A DNA stretch of 64,000 nucleotides from contig NZ_JAIVFX010000012.1 of the NCBI RefSeq assembly GCF_020829625.1, positions 1 through 64,000 on the forward strand, written 5' to 3'. Both the position numbers and the translations under genes were made by a program. This document shows positions 35,674 through 45,290 of this stretch, one piece after another. The stretch's first letter is position 1; each line of letters begins with the position of its first letter. This stretch comes from Nostoc sp. XA010. GTDB taxonomy: Bacteria; Cyanobacteriota; Cyanobacteriia; Cyanobacteriales; Nostocaceae. The notes beneath the pieces were generated by a model. The model was given only the letters and a program-made list of their open reading frames with translations, was not told the origin of the DNA and ran no database searches.

Positions 35674-35765
35674 AGCCTAGAAGGGGAGAGGAATGGAAGC
35701 GAGGTCAGAATATTCATTTACACATCGCGTACATTTAGCTTTTTAATCCCCAAATACCAAATACC

Positions 35766-36623
35766 ATGCAAAACCGCAACTCAACAGCTACAACCACACT
35801 AGGAAAACCATTCGTCGCTGCAAGCACCAGCCGCAGACCTTTTCTAGAAATTAAAGACGTTACCAAAGTTTATCCGACAAAGCAAGGCCCCTTCACCGTA
35901 CTCGACGGCGTTAATCTCAACGTCGAACAAGGCGAGTTTATTTGCGTTATCGGCCACTCTGGCTGTGGCAAATCGACACTGTTAAATATGGTATCCGGTT
36001 TTAACTTTCCCACCTCCGGGCAAGTTTTACTCGAAGGAGAACCCATTACCAAGCCAGGCCCAGACAGAATGGTTGTCTTCCAAAACTATGCCTTGCTACC
36101 TTGGCGGACTGCTTTTGAAAATATATACTTAGCTGTTAACGCCGTTTATCCCAACAAACCACAAGCGGAAAAAAGAGCGATCGTGCGCGATCATTTGGCA
36201 ATGGTGGGACTAGCTGATGCAATGGAAAAGAAACCAATGCAAATGTCCGGCGGAATGAGACAACGGGTTTCTATCGCCCGTGCTTTGGCGATTCGCCCGA
36301 AAGTCTTAATTTTAGATGAACCTTTTGGGGCGCTGGATGCCATCACCAAAGAAGAATTACAAGAAGAATTGCTGAAAATTTGGGGCGATAACCGTTGTAC
36401 AGTGCTAATGATTACCCACGACATCGACGAGGCACTATTTTTAGCTGATAAATTGGTAATGATGACCAATGGGCCCCATGCGAAAATTGGTGAAGTTATG
36501 GAAATTCCTTTTTCTCGTCCCCGCGATCGCGCCCGCATCATGGAAGATCCACAATACTACCAACTACGTAATTATGCCCTAGATTTCCTCTTTAATCGCT
36601 TTGCCCACGATGATGTAGGTTAA
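35766..36623 (+). CDS. cmpD: bicarbonate transporter ATP-binding subunit
   Basis: 285 residues: a ~25-residue N-terminal extension, then an ABC ATPase with Walker A GHSGCGKST (63-71), signature MSGGMRQRVS, Walker B VLILDEPFGALD and H-loop MITHDIDEA. It pairs with CmpC to power CmpB. It is separated from cmpC by 439 bases that include the MITE-like element, unusually far for this operon. ATG MQNRNSTATTT. Confidence 0.88.
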   Translation: MQNRNSTATTTLGKPFVAASTSRRPFLEIKDVTKVYPTKQGPFTVLDGVNLNVEQGEFICVIGHSGCGKSTLLNMVSGFNFPTSGQVLLEGEPITKPGPDRMVVFQNYALLPWRTAFENIYLAVNAVYPNKPQAEKRAIVRDHLAMVGLADAMEKKPMQMSGGMRQRVSIARALAIRPKVLILDEPFGALDAITKEELQEELLKIWGDNRCTVLMITHDIDEALFLADKLVMMTNGPHAKIGEVMEIPFSRPRDRARIMEDPQYYQLRNYALDFLFNRFAHDDVG

Positions 36624-36655
36624 GCTGATCTTCTCCTAACTTCTCACTCTCAAAA

Positions 36656-37981
36656 ATGGTTCCTTCCAGACGAGTTTATTTATTGTTGGTTTTAGGTATA
36701 GCGATCGCCCCGATCCTATGCCTTTTTTTCAGCATTAAAGCAACGATCGCCATCACTGTGATATTTGATGCGATCGTTCTCGGATTGATGGTTGTAGATG
36801 GTTTGCAGGTACGGCGTTCTCGCGTGCAAATTACCCGCGAATTACCCTCACGATTATCCATTGGGCGGGATAATCCAGTGGTGCTAAAAGTAACATCGCC
36901 AAATGCCAACGCCCTAATTGAAATCTGCGATTACTACCCAACAGGGTTTGGCATATCTGCAACCACACTCCGCGCTATTATTCCCAGTAATACCACCCAA
37001 GAATTGACATATACCGTCAACCCAACACAGCGCGGCGAGTTTCCTTGGGGAAATATCCAAGTTCGACAGTTGGGAATTTGGGGATTAGCTTGGGATGATT
37101 GGCAAATTCCCCAAAGTCTGCAAGTGAAAGTTTATCCTGATTTAGTGGGATTGCGATCGCTCACAATTCGTTTAACATTGCAATCATCAGGATCAATGCG
37201 CCAATCCCGCAAAACTGGTATTGGTACAGAGTTTGCCGAACTGCGGAACTATCGCACTGGTGATGATTTGCGGTTTATTGATTGGAAAGCTACTGCCCGT
37301 CGAGTTGGGGCATATAATAATGCAACGCCACTGGTGAGAGTTCTAGAACCCGAACAGGAACAAACTTTACTGATCTTGCTCGATCGCGGACGGTTAATGA
37401 CAGCAAAAGTGCAGAACTTGCAACGATTTGACTGGGGTTTGAATGCAACTTTATCCTTAGCATTGGCGGGGTTACATCGAGGCGATCGCGTCGGTGTTGG
37501 TGTATTTGACCGCCAAATGCATACGTGGATTCCCCCAGAACGCGGTCAACATCATTTGAATCAGTTAATCGATCGCCTAACTCCAATTCAACCAGTGTTA
37601 TTTGAATCTGATTATTTGGGGGCGGTGACAAATGTTGTGCAGCGACAAACTCGCAGGGCTTTGGTGGTGGTGATTACCGACTTAATTGATGTCACCGCTT
37701 CTACAGAACTCCTGGCTGCACTTTCCAAATTAGCACCCCGCTATCTGCCCTTTTGTGTTACTCTGCGAGATCCGCAAGTTGATCGTTTAGCACACAGCTT
37801 TACAGATGATGTTACAGATGCTTATGCCCGTGCAGTGGCACTAGATTTATTAATGCAACGACAAGTAGCTTATGCTCAGTTAAAACAAAAAGGTGTATTA
37901 GTACTAGATGCACCAGCAAATCAAATTGCCGACCAGGTAGTTGAGCGATATCTGCAACTCAAAGCCCGGAATCAACTTTAG
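36656..37981 (+). CDS. DUF58 domain protein (vWA-like), membrane anchored
   Basis: 441 residues with two adjacent N-terminal membrane helices (~7-48), a beta-rich middle, the DUF58 signature RNYRTGDDLRFIDWKATARR (197-216), and a vWA-like C-terminal part (LLILLDRGR, ALVVVITDLID). DUF58 proteins are usually encoded next to MoxR AAA ATPases; none is present here, so a partner must lie elsewhere. It starts 32 bases after cmpD on the same strand, possibly read from the same transcript. Function unknown. Confidence 0.85.
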   Translation: MVPSRRVYLLLVLGIAIAPILCLFFSIKATIAITVIFDAIVLGLMVVDGLQVRRSRVQITRELPSRLSIGRDNPVVLKVTSPNANALIEICDYYPTGFGISATTLRAIIPSNTTQELTYTVNPTQRGEFPWGNIQVRQLGIWGLAWDDWQIPQSLQVKVYPDLVGLRSLTIRLTLQSSGSMRQSRKTGIGTEFAELRNYRTGDDLRFIDWKATARRVGAYNNATPLVRVLEPEQEQTLLILLDRGRLMTAKVQNLQRFDWGLNATLSLALAGLHRGDRVGVGVFDRQMHTWIPPERGQHHLNQLIDRLTPIQPVLFESDYLGAVTNVVQRQTRRALVVVITDLIDVTASTELLAALSKLAPRYLPFCVTLRDPQVDRLAHSFTDDVTDAYARAVALDLLMQRQVAYAQLKQKGVLVLDAPANQIADQVVERYLQLKARNQL

Positions 37982-38004
37982 CCAATTGCATTGATTCATC
38001 AAAT

Positions 38005-38030
38005 GCGAGGTGCTATTTTCAGCACCTCGT
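38005..38030. terminator. hairpin between DUF58 gene and first RTX gene
   Basis: CGAGGTGCT-ATTTTC-AGCACCTCG, a 9-bp perfect stem between the convergent DUF58 and RTX genes, likely a bidirectional terminator. Its sequence, with the preceding TTGCATTGATT, is repeated after the second RTX gene and more weakly after the third. Confidence 0.65.
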
Positions 38031-38066
38031 AACCCGTGACCCTTAGTAATGGCACGCTAATTCCGA

Positions 38067-41000
38067 TTAAACAACCAAAAAATTGTTTTCGGTTAGTGTC
38101 ACACCAGGAGATAGTTGGGCAAATTTTACCTGAGTAAACCCAGACGCACTGCCATCTTGGTCAAAGTACAGTCCACCTGTAACATTGTCATAGATAAATC
38201 GTTGAGCGATCGTGGTTGCAGATGTTCCAAGCGTAAACTGATTAGCTGAGACTATAGGTGTTAATAACCCGCCACCAAAGGTAGCAGCCTGTATCTGAAT
38301 CAATTCATTAGTCGCGTTGAAGTCATAAATATTACCAATGCCTTGATTATAATAATATAAAGCAAAGGTATCAGTACCATCTTCTCCATAGAGGTTACTA
38401 TTACCAACACCAGCAGAGAGAATGTCATTGCCATTGCCGCCATAAAGGGTATTTTTACCTAAATACCCTCCTGTCAGGAAATCGTTACCTGCACCGCCAA
38501 TAATTGTATCATTGCCACCATTGCCCCCAATTATTGTATCGTTGTCATTACTCCCCACAATGTTGTCATCGTAGGTTGTACCTATGATATTTAATCCTTC
38601 GATAAACTTATAGCTAACTCGATTATTGCCCGCCGTAATTGAGCCAATGTTAGTAGTAGCATTGAATGTCGAAGTTATTCCTCCAGTAGCATCGGTGTAA
38701 TCGACGGACAAGAAATCATCACCTTTACCCCCATCTACTGTTTGAGTCACTAAAGAAGATGGGGCAGTAGATGAAGGCTCTACAGCAAAAGAGTCATTGC
38801 CATCGCCCCCAGAGAGCAGATTATCGCCTTCTGAATTCCGAACATCCAAGGAGTCGTCACCAACGCCACCATTAAGAGTGTTATCGCCTGTTGAACTCCT
38901 AGCACTCAATGTATCGTTACCTGCACCCCCGTTGAGGGTGTTATTGCCTAAAGTGCGAGAGTCAAAGAAGCCGAAATCGGAGTTGGTGCCGCCAGAAAGG
39001 TCAAGAGAATCATTGCCATCGCCCCCAGAGAGCAAGTTATTACCTTTTGAACCGCTAGCACTCAAGCTATCGTTACCTACACCTCCGTCGAGGGTGTTAT
39101 TGCCTAAGGAACGAGAGTCGGAAGAGGAGCCATTGGATTTGTAGAGTCCAGAAATGTCAAGAGAATCATTACCATTGCCCCCATAGAGCAGGTTATCGCC
39201 TGTTGAACCGCTAGCATTCAAGCTATCGTCACCAGTACCACCCTCAAGGGTATCATTGCCTATACGGTTAATAAGAGTATCATTTCCCGCGCCGCCAATG
39301 AGAATATCATTTCCCGCACCACCTCTGATTGTGTCATTACCACTCAAGGCGTCGATGATGTCGTCACCCCCCTGACCATTGATGACATCATTGGAGTTGT
39401 CAAAACCCCTAATGTTGTTGGATAGGTCATTGAGGAAGGTAACAGTGTTCCTCTTGAACAGGTTAGTTTGAGTGGAATTAGCATCAAACACATCAAAACT
39501 GTTGGTGATGGTAGTTTGTCCATCAAACAGAATATTGCCAATAGCAGGTCGTGAAGAAGTTGCTGGCAGATTATGCAGGTTTTCTAATTTGAAGTTTTGG
39601 AGAATGACTTTAGTATTAGCATTAGCGTCTTCAAATGTGATTTCTAAGTTGTTACCATTTTGAGTTAATATCAGATTTTGAGCAGTGAAGCCAAGGAACT
39701 GAGCATTGTTAAATTGCAAAGTGTCTAAGGATGCAATCACCTTTGCTGAGGGATTTGAGCCTTTACCTACGCCACCAAAATCCGTGATAATATCAGTGCC
39801 ATCGTTCGGGTTGTAAAGAAATATATCATTGCCGACGCCACCAGTTAGAGTGTCGTTACCACCCGCACCCGTTAGGGTATCATTACCTGCACCGCCAATA
39901 ATCACATCATTATCATCGTTGCTGTAAAAGTACGCGCCGGACAACACATCGTCACCCTTACCCCCATCTATCGTATCATTGCCACCATAGCCCCCAAAGA
40001 GCGTATCATTGCCATCGTTCCCAACAATCAAGTCATTGTTGGCTGTACCTGAGATATTTAATCGTTCGATATTGTTGTAGCTAACCCGATTCGTGCCCAC
40101 CGTAATTGAGCCAATGTTCGTAGTAGCATCAAATGTCGTCGAAGTGAAACTCCCGCTAGCATCGCTATAACCATAACCAACGGACAACACATCGTTACCC
40201 TTACCGCCATCTATCGTATCATCGCCACCATCGCCTGTGGAGAGCGTATCGTTGCCATCGTTGCCAACAATCAAGTCATCGTATTGTGTACCTGAAATAT
40301 TTAATCGTTCGATATTGTTGTAGCTAACTCGATTCGTGCCCGCCGTAATTTCTCCCTTGTTTGTAGTGGCATTGAATGTCGTTGTGATCCCCTCTGTAGA
40401 ATTCTTGTAGCCGACGGACAACACATCGTCACCCTTACCCCCATCGATAGTATCATTACCAGCATTGCCCGTGGAGAGCGTATCGTTGCCATCGTTGCCA
40501 ACAATCAAGTCATTGTATTGTGTGCCTGAGATATTTAATCGTTCAATATTGTTGTAGCTAACCCGATACCCGCCCGCCGTAATTTCTCCCTTGTTTGTAG
40601 TGGCATTGAATGTTGAAGTGATACCCCCTCTAGCTAACATGTAATCGACGGACAACAAATCGTCACCCTTGCCCCCATCTACCGTTTGAGTTACTAAAGA
40701 AGATGGGGCAGTATCTGTGGGGCTTAGATAGAAGGAATCATTGTCATCGCCCCCAGATAGGAAGTTATAGCCTGTTGAATACTCAGCACGCAATGTATCG
40801 TCACCTGCGCCACCGTTGAGGGTGTTATTGCCCTTGGAGGACACATAACCATCGCCACCTCTGTCCGAGTAGAAATAGCCAGAGGTGGAGAGAAAATCAT
40901 TGCCATCTCCCCCAAAGAGTAAGTTATTGCCAAATGTTGCCCCAGCACTCAAGCTGTCGTTACCAGCACCACCGTTGAGGGTGTCATTTGAACCCCCGGC

Positions 41001-42083
41001 ACTCAAGGTATCGTTACCATCGTCCCCAAAGAGTAAGTTATTGCCAGATGTTGCCTCAGCATTCAAGTAATCGTCACCTGCGCCACCGTTAAGGGTGTTA
41101 TTGCCTGAGGAGTCAATATAGTCGTATTCTTGTAAATAGTAAGAGGCGCTAAGAGAATCATTGCCATCGCCCCCAAAAAGTAAGTTATTGCCAGATGTTG
41201 CCTCAGCACTTAAGGTATCGTTACCAGCGCCACCGTTGAGGGTGTTATCGCCTGTTGAAAATTGAATATTGAAGCGATCGTTACCAATACCACCAACAAG
41301 GGAATTATTCCCCGTATCATCAATGAGGGTGTCATCTCCAGCACCACCAACGAGAGTATCATTCCCCATACCACCTCGTAGCAGGTCATTGCCACTCTTG
41401 CCATCAATGATGTCATTCCCCATACCACCTCGCAGCAAGTCATTGCCACTCTTGCCATCAATGATGTCATTGCCCCCTTGACCATTTATGACATCATCTG
41501 AGTTGTCAAAGCCGCTAACATTATTGTTCAGGTCGTTAAGGAAGGTGACTGTGTTTTTGTTAAAGATAGTGGTTTGGGTGGAGTTAGCATTGAAGACATC
41601 AAAGCTGTCCGTGATGCTAGTTTGTCCAGAAAACAGGATATTGCTCAAATCTACAGTGGCTCCTGTAGATTTGCTAAGGTTATTCAGGTTTTCCAGGGCA
41701 AAGTTTTGTAGGATGACTTTCGCACCAAAAAGACTCCTTGTATAAGCATAGCTTTCAAAGCTGATTTCCAGATCGTTGCTATTCTGGGTCAACAGCAAAT
41801 CTTGGGCAGTGAAGCCCTGGAATTCTAGGGTGTCCACTTCGGCAATGACTGCGGAAGTCGGATTTGTCCCTTTACCTACGCCACCAAAATCGGTGATGAT
41901 ATTATTACCAGCCAAGCCGTCGTAAACATATTTATCCTGACCGCTTCCACCAGTTAAGGTGTTGTTGGCACTGTCACCATATATGATCTTTATAGTATCG
42001 TTGCCTGCAAGACCGTTAATCGTGTCCGCGCTGTCGGTACTCTGTAGGGTATCATTACCGTTGGTTCCAATGATATTTGCCAT
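38067..42083 (-). CDS. RTX calcium-binding repeat protein 1 (double-module)
   Basis: 1338 residues built of GGxGxDxLx nonapeptides (e.g. GGAGNDTLVG, GGDGNDSLSA), which form Ca2+-binding parallel beta-rolls after export. A conserved non-RTX module (TDFGGVGKGTNP..., FDVFNANSTQ, NTVTFLNDLNNNVSGFDNSDDVING) appears twice, at ~55-205 and ~745-915, as if two RTX genes had fused. Residues ~480-740 hold four copies of an NNIERLNISGT-containing unit. The C-terminus (FDQDGSASGFTQVKFAQLSP..., ENNFLVV) is the shared terminal domain, probably the type I secretion signal region. No transporter genes are adjacent. Function unknown; likely cell-surface or secreted. Confidence 0.88.
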   Translation of the reverse strand: MANIIGTNGNDTLQSTDSADTINGLAGNDTIKIIYGDSANNTLTGGSGQDKYVYDGLAGNNIITDFGGVGKGTNPTSAVIAEVDTLEFQGFTAQDLLLTQNSNDLEISFESYAYTRSLFGAKVILQNFALENLNNLSKSTGATVDLSNILFSGQTSITDSFDVFNANSTQTTIFNKNTVTFLNDLNNNVSGFDNSDDVINGQGGNDIIDGKSGNDLLRGGMGNDIIDGKSGNDLLRGGMGNDTLVGGAGDDTLIDDTGNNSLVGGIGNDRFNIQFSTGDNTLNGGAGNDTLSAEATSGNNLLFGGDGNDSLSASYYLQEYDYIDSSGNNTLNGGAGDDYLNAEATSGNNLLFGDDGNDTLSAGGSNDTLNGGAGNDSLSAGATFGNNLLFGGDGNDFLSTSGYFYSDRGGDGYVSSKGNNTLNGGAGDDTLRAEYSTGYNFLSGGDDNDSFYLSPTDTAPSSLVTQTVDGGKGDDLLSVDYMLARGGITSTFNATTNKGEITAGGYRVSYNNIERLNISGTQYNDLIVGNDGNDTLSTGNAGNDTIDGGKGDDVLSVGYKNSTEGITTTFNATTNKGEITAGTNRVSYNNIERLNISGTQYDDLIVGNDGNDTLSTGDGGDDTIDGGKGNDVLSVGYGYSDASGSFTSTTFDATTNIGSITVGTNRVSYNNIERLNISGTANNDLIVGNDGNDTLFGGYGGNDTIDGGKGDDVLSGAYFYSNDDNDVIIGGAGNDTLTGAGGNDTLTGGVGNDIFLYNPNDGTDIITDFGGVGKGSNPSAKVIASLDTLQFNNAQFLGFTAQNLILTQNGNNLEITFEDANANTKVILQNFKLENLHNLPATSSRPAIGNILFDGQTTITNSFDVFDANSTQTNLFKRNTVTFLNDLSNNIRGFDNSNDVINGQGGDDIIDALSGNDTIRGGAGNDILIGGAGNDTLINRIGNDTLEGGTGDDSLNASGSTGDNLLYGGNGNDSLDISGLYKSNGSSSDSRSLGNNTLDGGVGNDSLSASGSKGNNLLSGGDGNDSLDLSGGTNSDFGFFDSRTLGNNTLNGGAGNDTLSARSSTGDNTLNGGVGDDSLDVRNSEGDNLLSGGDGNDSFAVEPSSTAPSSLVTQTVDGGKGDDFLSVDYTDATGGITSTFNATTNIGSITAGNNRVSYKFIEGLNIIGTTYDDNIVGSNDNDTIIGGNGGNDTIIGGAGNDFLTGGYLGKNTLYGGNGNDILSAGVGNSNLYGEDGTDTFALYYYNQGIGNIYDFNATNELIQIQAATFGGGLLTPIVSANQFTLGTSATTIAQRFIYDNVTGGLYFDQDGSASGFTQVKFAQLSPGVTLTENNFLVV

Positions 42084-42260
42084 AACTTTTACCTACCTCA
42101 ATCAATTTTTTCAGTAATTTTTAAGTTGTCAATTTGCTTTTTGTGCTGTTTTAGAACACAAAAAATTTACCGAATTTGGCGTTTTCGGCATACTTTATAC
42201 ATCACCTTTGAAGATCAGTAATATTTCTCGAAGATTTCCCATATAAGGAGGCTTTTACGT
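42084..42260 (-). promoter_or_regulatory. conserved leader/promoter element upstream of RTX1
   Basis: Upstream of RTX1 (minus strand), AGGTAGGTAAAAGTT precedes the ATG. A hairpin CCGAA/TTCGG at 42170-42188 lies ~87-105 bases upstream, followed by AGTATGCCGAAAA in minus reading and a block with AGTAATATTTCTCGAAGATT (plus reading). The same order and spacing occur before RTX2 and RTX4, so the element is a shared promoter or 5' leader. Confidence 0.6.
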
Positions 42261-42274
42261 AGCACTTATCTAAC

Positions 42275-42387
42275 TATAGGACTCACATTTGATTTTTGAA
42301 CAAAACTCAGTACACCTTTATTTCTTCTTCCCAGTCCCCAGTCCCTTACCTCTACGAGTGATTCAGAAATCAAATCGGATTGCTATA
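42275..42387. mobile_element. MITE-like element, copy 2 (113 bp)
   Basis: Same element as 28501-28641: left end TATAGGACTCACATTTGATT, right end ATCAAATCGGATTGCTATA, interior GAACAAAACTCAGTACACCT and CCCAGTC heptamers. It is 28 bp shorter than copy 1. It is inserted in the RTX1 upstream region. Confidence 0.7.
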
Positions 42388-43026
42388 TCTTAGACTATCT
42401 AAGTTTTAAGCACTGTACAAATTAATCAGCGTGTAGGTTCGGTATGATAGGTCATTTCAGGCTTTTTATCATCGTTGTTCAGTGATTTATAATGATGATA
42501 AAAAAATCTGACTATTGAATGTCTCAAACCCACTCTTCACATCTGGTTTTTTGCCAGATCCTAAGTCTTACTAGAAAAGAAAATAGTCAACAGTTGACTC
42601 TTGAGCGGTAAAAATATTTTTCTGCCCTCCTTTTGGGCTATTCTTCTTAGGCGTATAGCTTGAAAATAGAGAACATCTAAATATTTTCAAAATAACTACA
42701 CAGTCAGTATCTTACTTAAATTTATATATTTAAATAAGCATCTTTGCATAATCTTCACGTTATTTGCCGGCGAATGTATATATAACCGCCGAGCTTTATG
42801 CATTCTTCATATTGTTTTAGCTTCTAGACAATAAGAAAGCATAAAGCAGTAGGCAAATGTTTAAACGAGTGGGAAAAAATTCTTTGATATTACCAGAATT
42901 ACGAATGCACACATAAATCAACTAAGCCAATAACACTTGCAAATCATCCGCACACATACTGAAAGTTGAATAACCAAACCCAGCATCTACTCTCTGTTAG
43001 CACTAAATTGCATTGATTAATCAAGT
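42388..43026. other. RTX1-RTX2 spacer, duplicated upstream DNA, no gene
   Basis: Non-coding. Long stretches, such as the region around TTCATATTGTTTTAGCTTCT (42807-) and CTTAAATAAGCATCTTTG-like blocks, are recognisably similar to the DNA upstream of RTX4 (51240-51400) and more weakly of RTX2 (45600-45760). This indicates that gene and upstream region were duplicated as one unit. Confidence 0.6.
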
Positions 43027-43052
43027 GCGAGATGCTATTTTCAGCACCTCGC
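43027..43052 (-). terminator. hairpin after RTX2
   Basis: GCGAGATGCT-ATTTTC-AGCACCTCGC, the RTX2 counterpart of the 38005-38030 hairpin, with one G:T-type change in the stem; 37 bases past the RTX2 stop. Confidence 0.65.
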
Positions 43053-43088
43053 AATCCCTGCCTAAAGTAATGGAGCGCTAATTAAAGA

Positions 43089-45122
43089 TTAAATAACCAC
43101 AAAATTGTTTTCGGTTAGTGATAATCCAGCAGATAATTGTGCAAATTTTACCTGAGTAAATGCAGACACACTGCCATCTTGATCAAAGAACAGTCCACCT
43201 GTAACATTGTCATAAATGAATCGTTGAGCGATCGCTGTTGCAGATGTGCCAATGGTAAACTGATTTGCAAAGACTGAAGGTGTTGCTAACTCGCCACCAA
43301 AACCAGCAGCCGATACCTGAATCAACTCATTAGTGGCGTTGAAATCATAAAGACTATCAATACCCTCATTGTAACTCTTGAAACCAAAGGTATCAGTACC
43401 ATCCCCTCCAATTAGAGTGTCATTACCGTTGCCACCCGTGATGATATCATTACCAAAATCACCATTAAGAGTGTTATTACCTAATGCGCTGTATGCACTA
43501 AGAGTATCGTTGCCATCGCCACCATTAAGCAGATTAGTGCCTGTTGAATAATCAACAATCAAGTTATCAGCACCAGCGCCACCGTTGAGAGTGTTATTTC
43601 CTGATGCTCTGCGATAGACTCCTTTGCCAGACTCGCCCTGTTCGTCGTACTCGTAGCCAGAAGCACTAAGAGTATCATTACCATCATCTCCAGAGAGCAG
43701 GTTATCGCCTAATGAATAGTCAACATTCAAGTTATCTGCACCAGCACCACCATTAAGGGTATTCTTGCCAGTGCAGGTATAACACCTTCCTCCGTAGCCG
43801 TAGCCGTAGCTAGAGCCTGTGAGAGTATCATTGCCATCGCCACCATTGAGCAGATTAGCGCCTCGTGAATAGTTAACATTCAAGTAATCGTCACCAGCGC
43901 CACCATTGAGGGTATTTTTGCCAGTGGTGTTATCAAACCTGTAGCCCTCGAAGTCAGAGGCACTAAGAGTATCATTGCCATCGCCACCATTCAGTAGGTT
44001 ATTACCTGTTGAAATGTTAGCACTCAAAGAATCGTTACCAAGACCACCGTTGAGGGTGTTATTACCATCGGCAAGATTGACGTTAAGATAATCATTGTCA
44101 TCGCCACCATCCAAGAAGTTATCGCCTGTTGAATAGAAAGCACTCAAGCTATCATTACCAGCGCCACCGTTGAGGGTGTTATTACCAGATACTTCAGGGT
44201 CATAGTAGCTACCAGAGACGCTAAGAGAATCATTGCCATTCCCACCATCGAGTAGGTTATTGCCTGCTGAATACTCAGCACTCAAGCTATCGTTACCAGC
44301 GCCACCGTTGAGGGTGTTATTACCAGATACCACATCGTAGTCACCTAAGGCCGAGAGAGTATCATTGCCATCGCCACCATCTAATAGGTTATTGCCTGTT
44401 GAAAAGTTAACGTCTAAGTAATCGCTGCCAGTACCACCAACGAGAGTGTTATTCCCCGCACCACCAATGAGGGTATCATTGCCTGTACCAGCGCGCAGCA
44501 AATCGTTGCCACTTAATCCGTCGATTTTGTCATTACCGCCCTGACCATTAATGACATCATCTGAATTATCTAAACCCTTAATGTTGTTGGATAGGTCATT
44601 AAGAAAAGTTACAGTGTTCTTAATCCCTAAGCTCGTTGCAGTGGAGTTGGCATCTAGGACATTAAAGCTGGGGGTAATGCTAGTTTGCCCATCAAATAGG
44701 ATATTACCAATATCTGGTCTTGTTCCAGAAGCTTTCAAGTTATCCAAGTTTTCTAAGTTGAAATTTTGGAGGATTAATTTTGCCCCAGTCACCTCTTCAA
44801 AGCTGATTTCTAGGTTGTTGGCATTCTTGGTCAGCAGCAGATTTCTAGCTGTTAAGCCAGCACCTTGGAATTTTATGGTATCCACTTCGGCAATCACTGC
44901 TGCTGTCGGGTTTGTGCCTTTACCTACCCCAGCAAAATCGGTGATGGTATCAATGCCGTTGCCCAAATTGTAAATAAATTTATCTTTGCCACCGCCACCG
45001 GTCAGGGTGTCATTACCTTTCTGAGCTGTAATAGTATCATTACCTGCAAGACCCTTAATTGTGTCAGCACCGTTACTGCCCAGTAGAGTATCATTACTGT
45101 TGGTTCCAATGATATTTGTCAT
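43089..45122 (-). CDS. RTX calcium-binding repeat protein 2
   Basis: 677 residues. It starts MTNIIGTNSNDTLLGSNGAD; the conserved module is at ~45-200 (TDFAGVGKGTNPTAAV, NTVTFLNDLSNNIKGLDNSD), followed by RTX nonapeptide blocks (GGDGNDTLSA and similar) alternating with ~20-residue spacers, and the shared C-terminal domain (FDQDGSVSAFTQVKFAQLSA, ENNFVVI). It is the shortest of the four paralogues and may be the closest to the ancestral single-module form (inference). A CYTCTGK insert gives two cysteines, unusual for RTX. Own leader and terminator. Confidence 0.87.
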   Translation of the reverse strand: MTNIIGTNSNDTLLGSNGADTIKGLAGNDTITAQKGNDTLTGGGGKDKFIYNLGNGIDTITDFAGVGKGTNPTAAVIAEVDTIKFQGAGLTARNLLLTKNANNLEISFEEVTGAKLILQNFNLENLDNLKASGTRPDIGNILFDGQTSITPSFNVLDANSTATSLGIKNTVTFLNDLSNNIKGLDNSDDVINGQGGNDKIDGLSGNDLLRAGTGNDTLIGGAGNNTLVGGTGSDYLDVNFSTGNNLLDGGDGNDTLSALGDYDVVSGNNTLNGGAGNDSLSAEYSAGNNLLDGGNGNDSLSVSGSYYDPEVSGNNTLNGGAGNDSLSAFYSTGDNFLDGGDDNDYLNVNLADGNNTLNGGLGNDSLSANISTGNNLLNGGDGNDTLSASDFEGYRFDNTTGKNTLNGGAGDDYLNVNYSRGANLLNGGDGNDTLTGSSYGYGYGGRCYTCTGKNTLNGGAGADNLNVDYSLGDNLLSGDDGNDTLSASGYEYDEQGESGKGVYRRASGNNTLNGGAGADNLIVDYSTGTNLLNGGDGNDTLSAYSALGNNTLNGDFGNDIITGGNGNDTLIGGDGTDTFGFKSYNEGIDSLYDFNATNELIQVSAAGFGGELATPSVFANQFTIGTSATAIAQRFIYDNVTGGLFFDQDGSVSAFTQVKFAQLSAGLSLTENNFVVI

Positions 45123-45290
45123 AATTTTTACCTTATTTAATCGATTGTTGGAGTAACTTTGGTTCTAAGCTCTGTATTAGTGCTGTTTTAGCGCACAAAT
45201 AACTAGCCGAGAATTGACACTTTCGGCAAGTTTTTTATGTCACTGTTGACAAACAGTAATTATTATCGAAAATTTATCCTATTAACAAGC
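45123..45290 (-). promoter_or_regulatory. conserved leader/promoter element upstream of RTX2
   Basis: Counterpart of the RTX1 leader: AGGTAAAAATT before the ATG, a hairpin GCCGA...TCGGC at 45206-45227 (84-105 bases upstream), then AACAGTAATTATTATCG. The hairpin sequence differs from RTX1 but pairing and distance are kept. Confidence 0.55.

Noticed and set aside
30886..36623. Reading the four-gene transporter as nitrate uptake (nrtABCD)
   Set aside because: The binding protein has the CmpA-type GGQWQMPMPHL and STGDPWPYR segments instead of the NrtA ones; bicarbonate is therefore preferred, though not proven.
40301..41485. Many 60-140 codon frames antisense or shifted within the RTX genes
   Set aside because: They are shadows of the Gly/Asp/Asn-rich RTX repeats in other frames.
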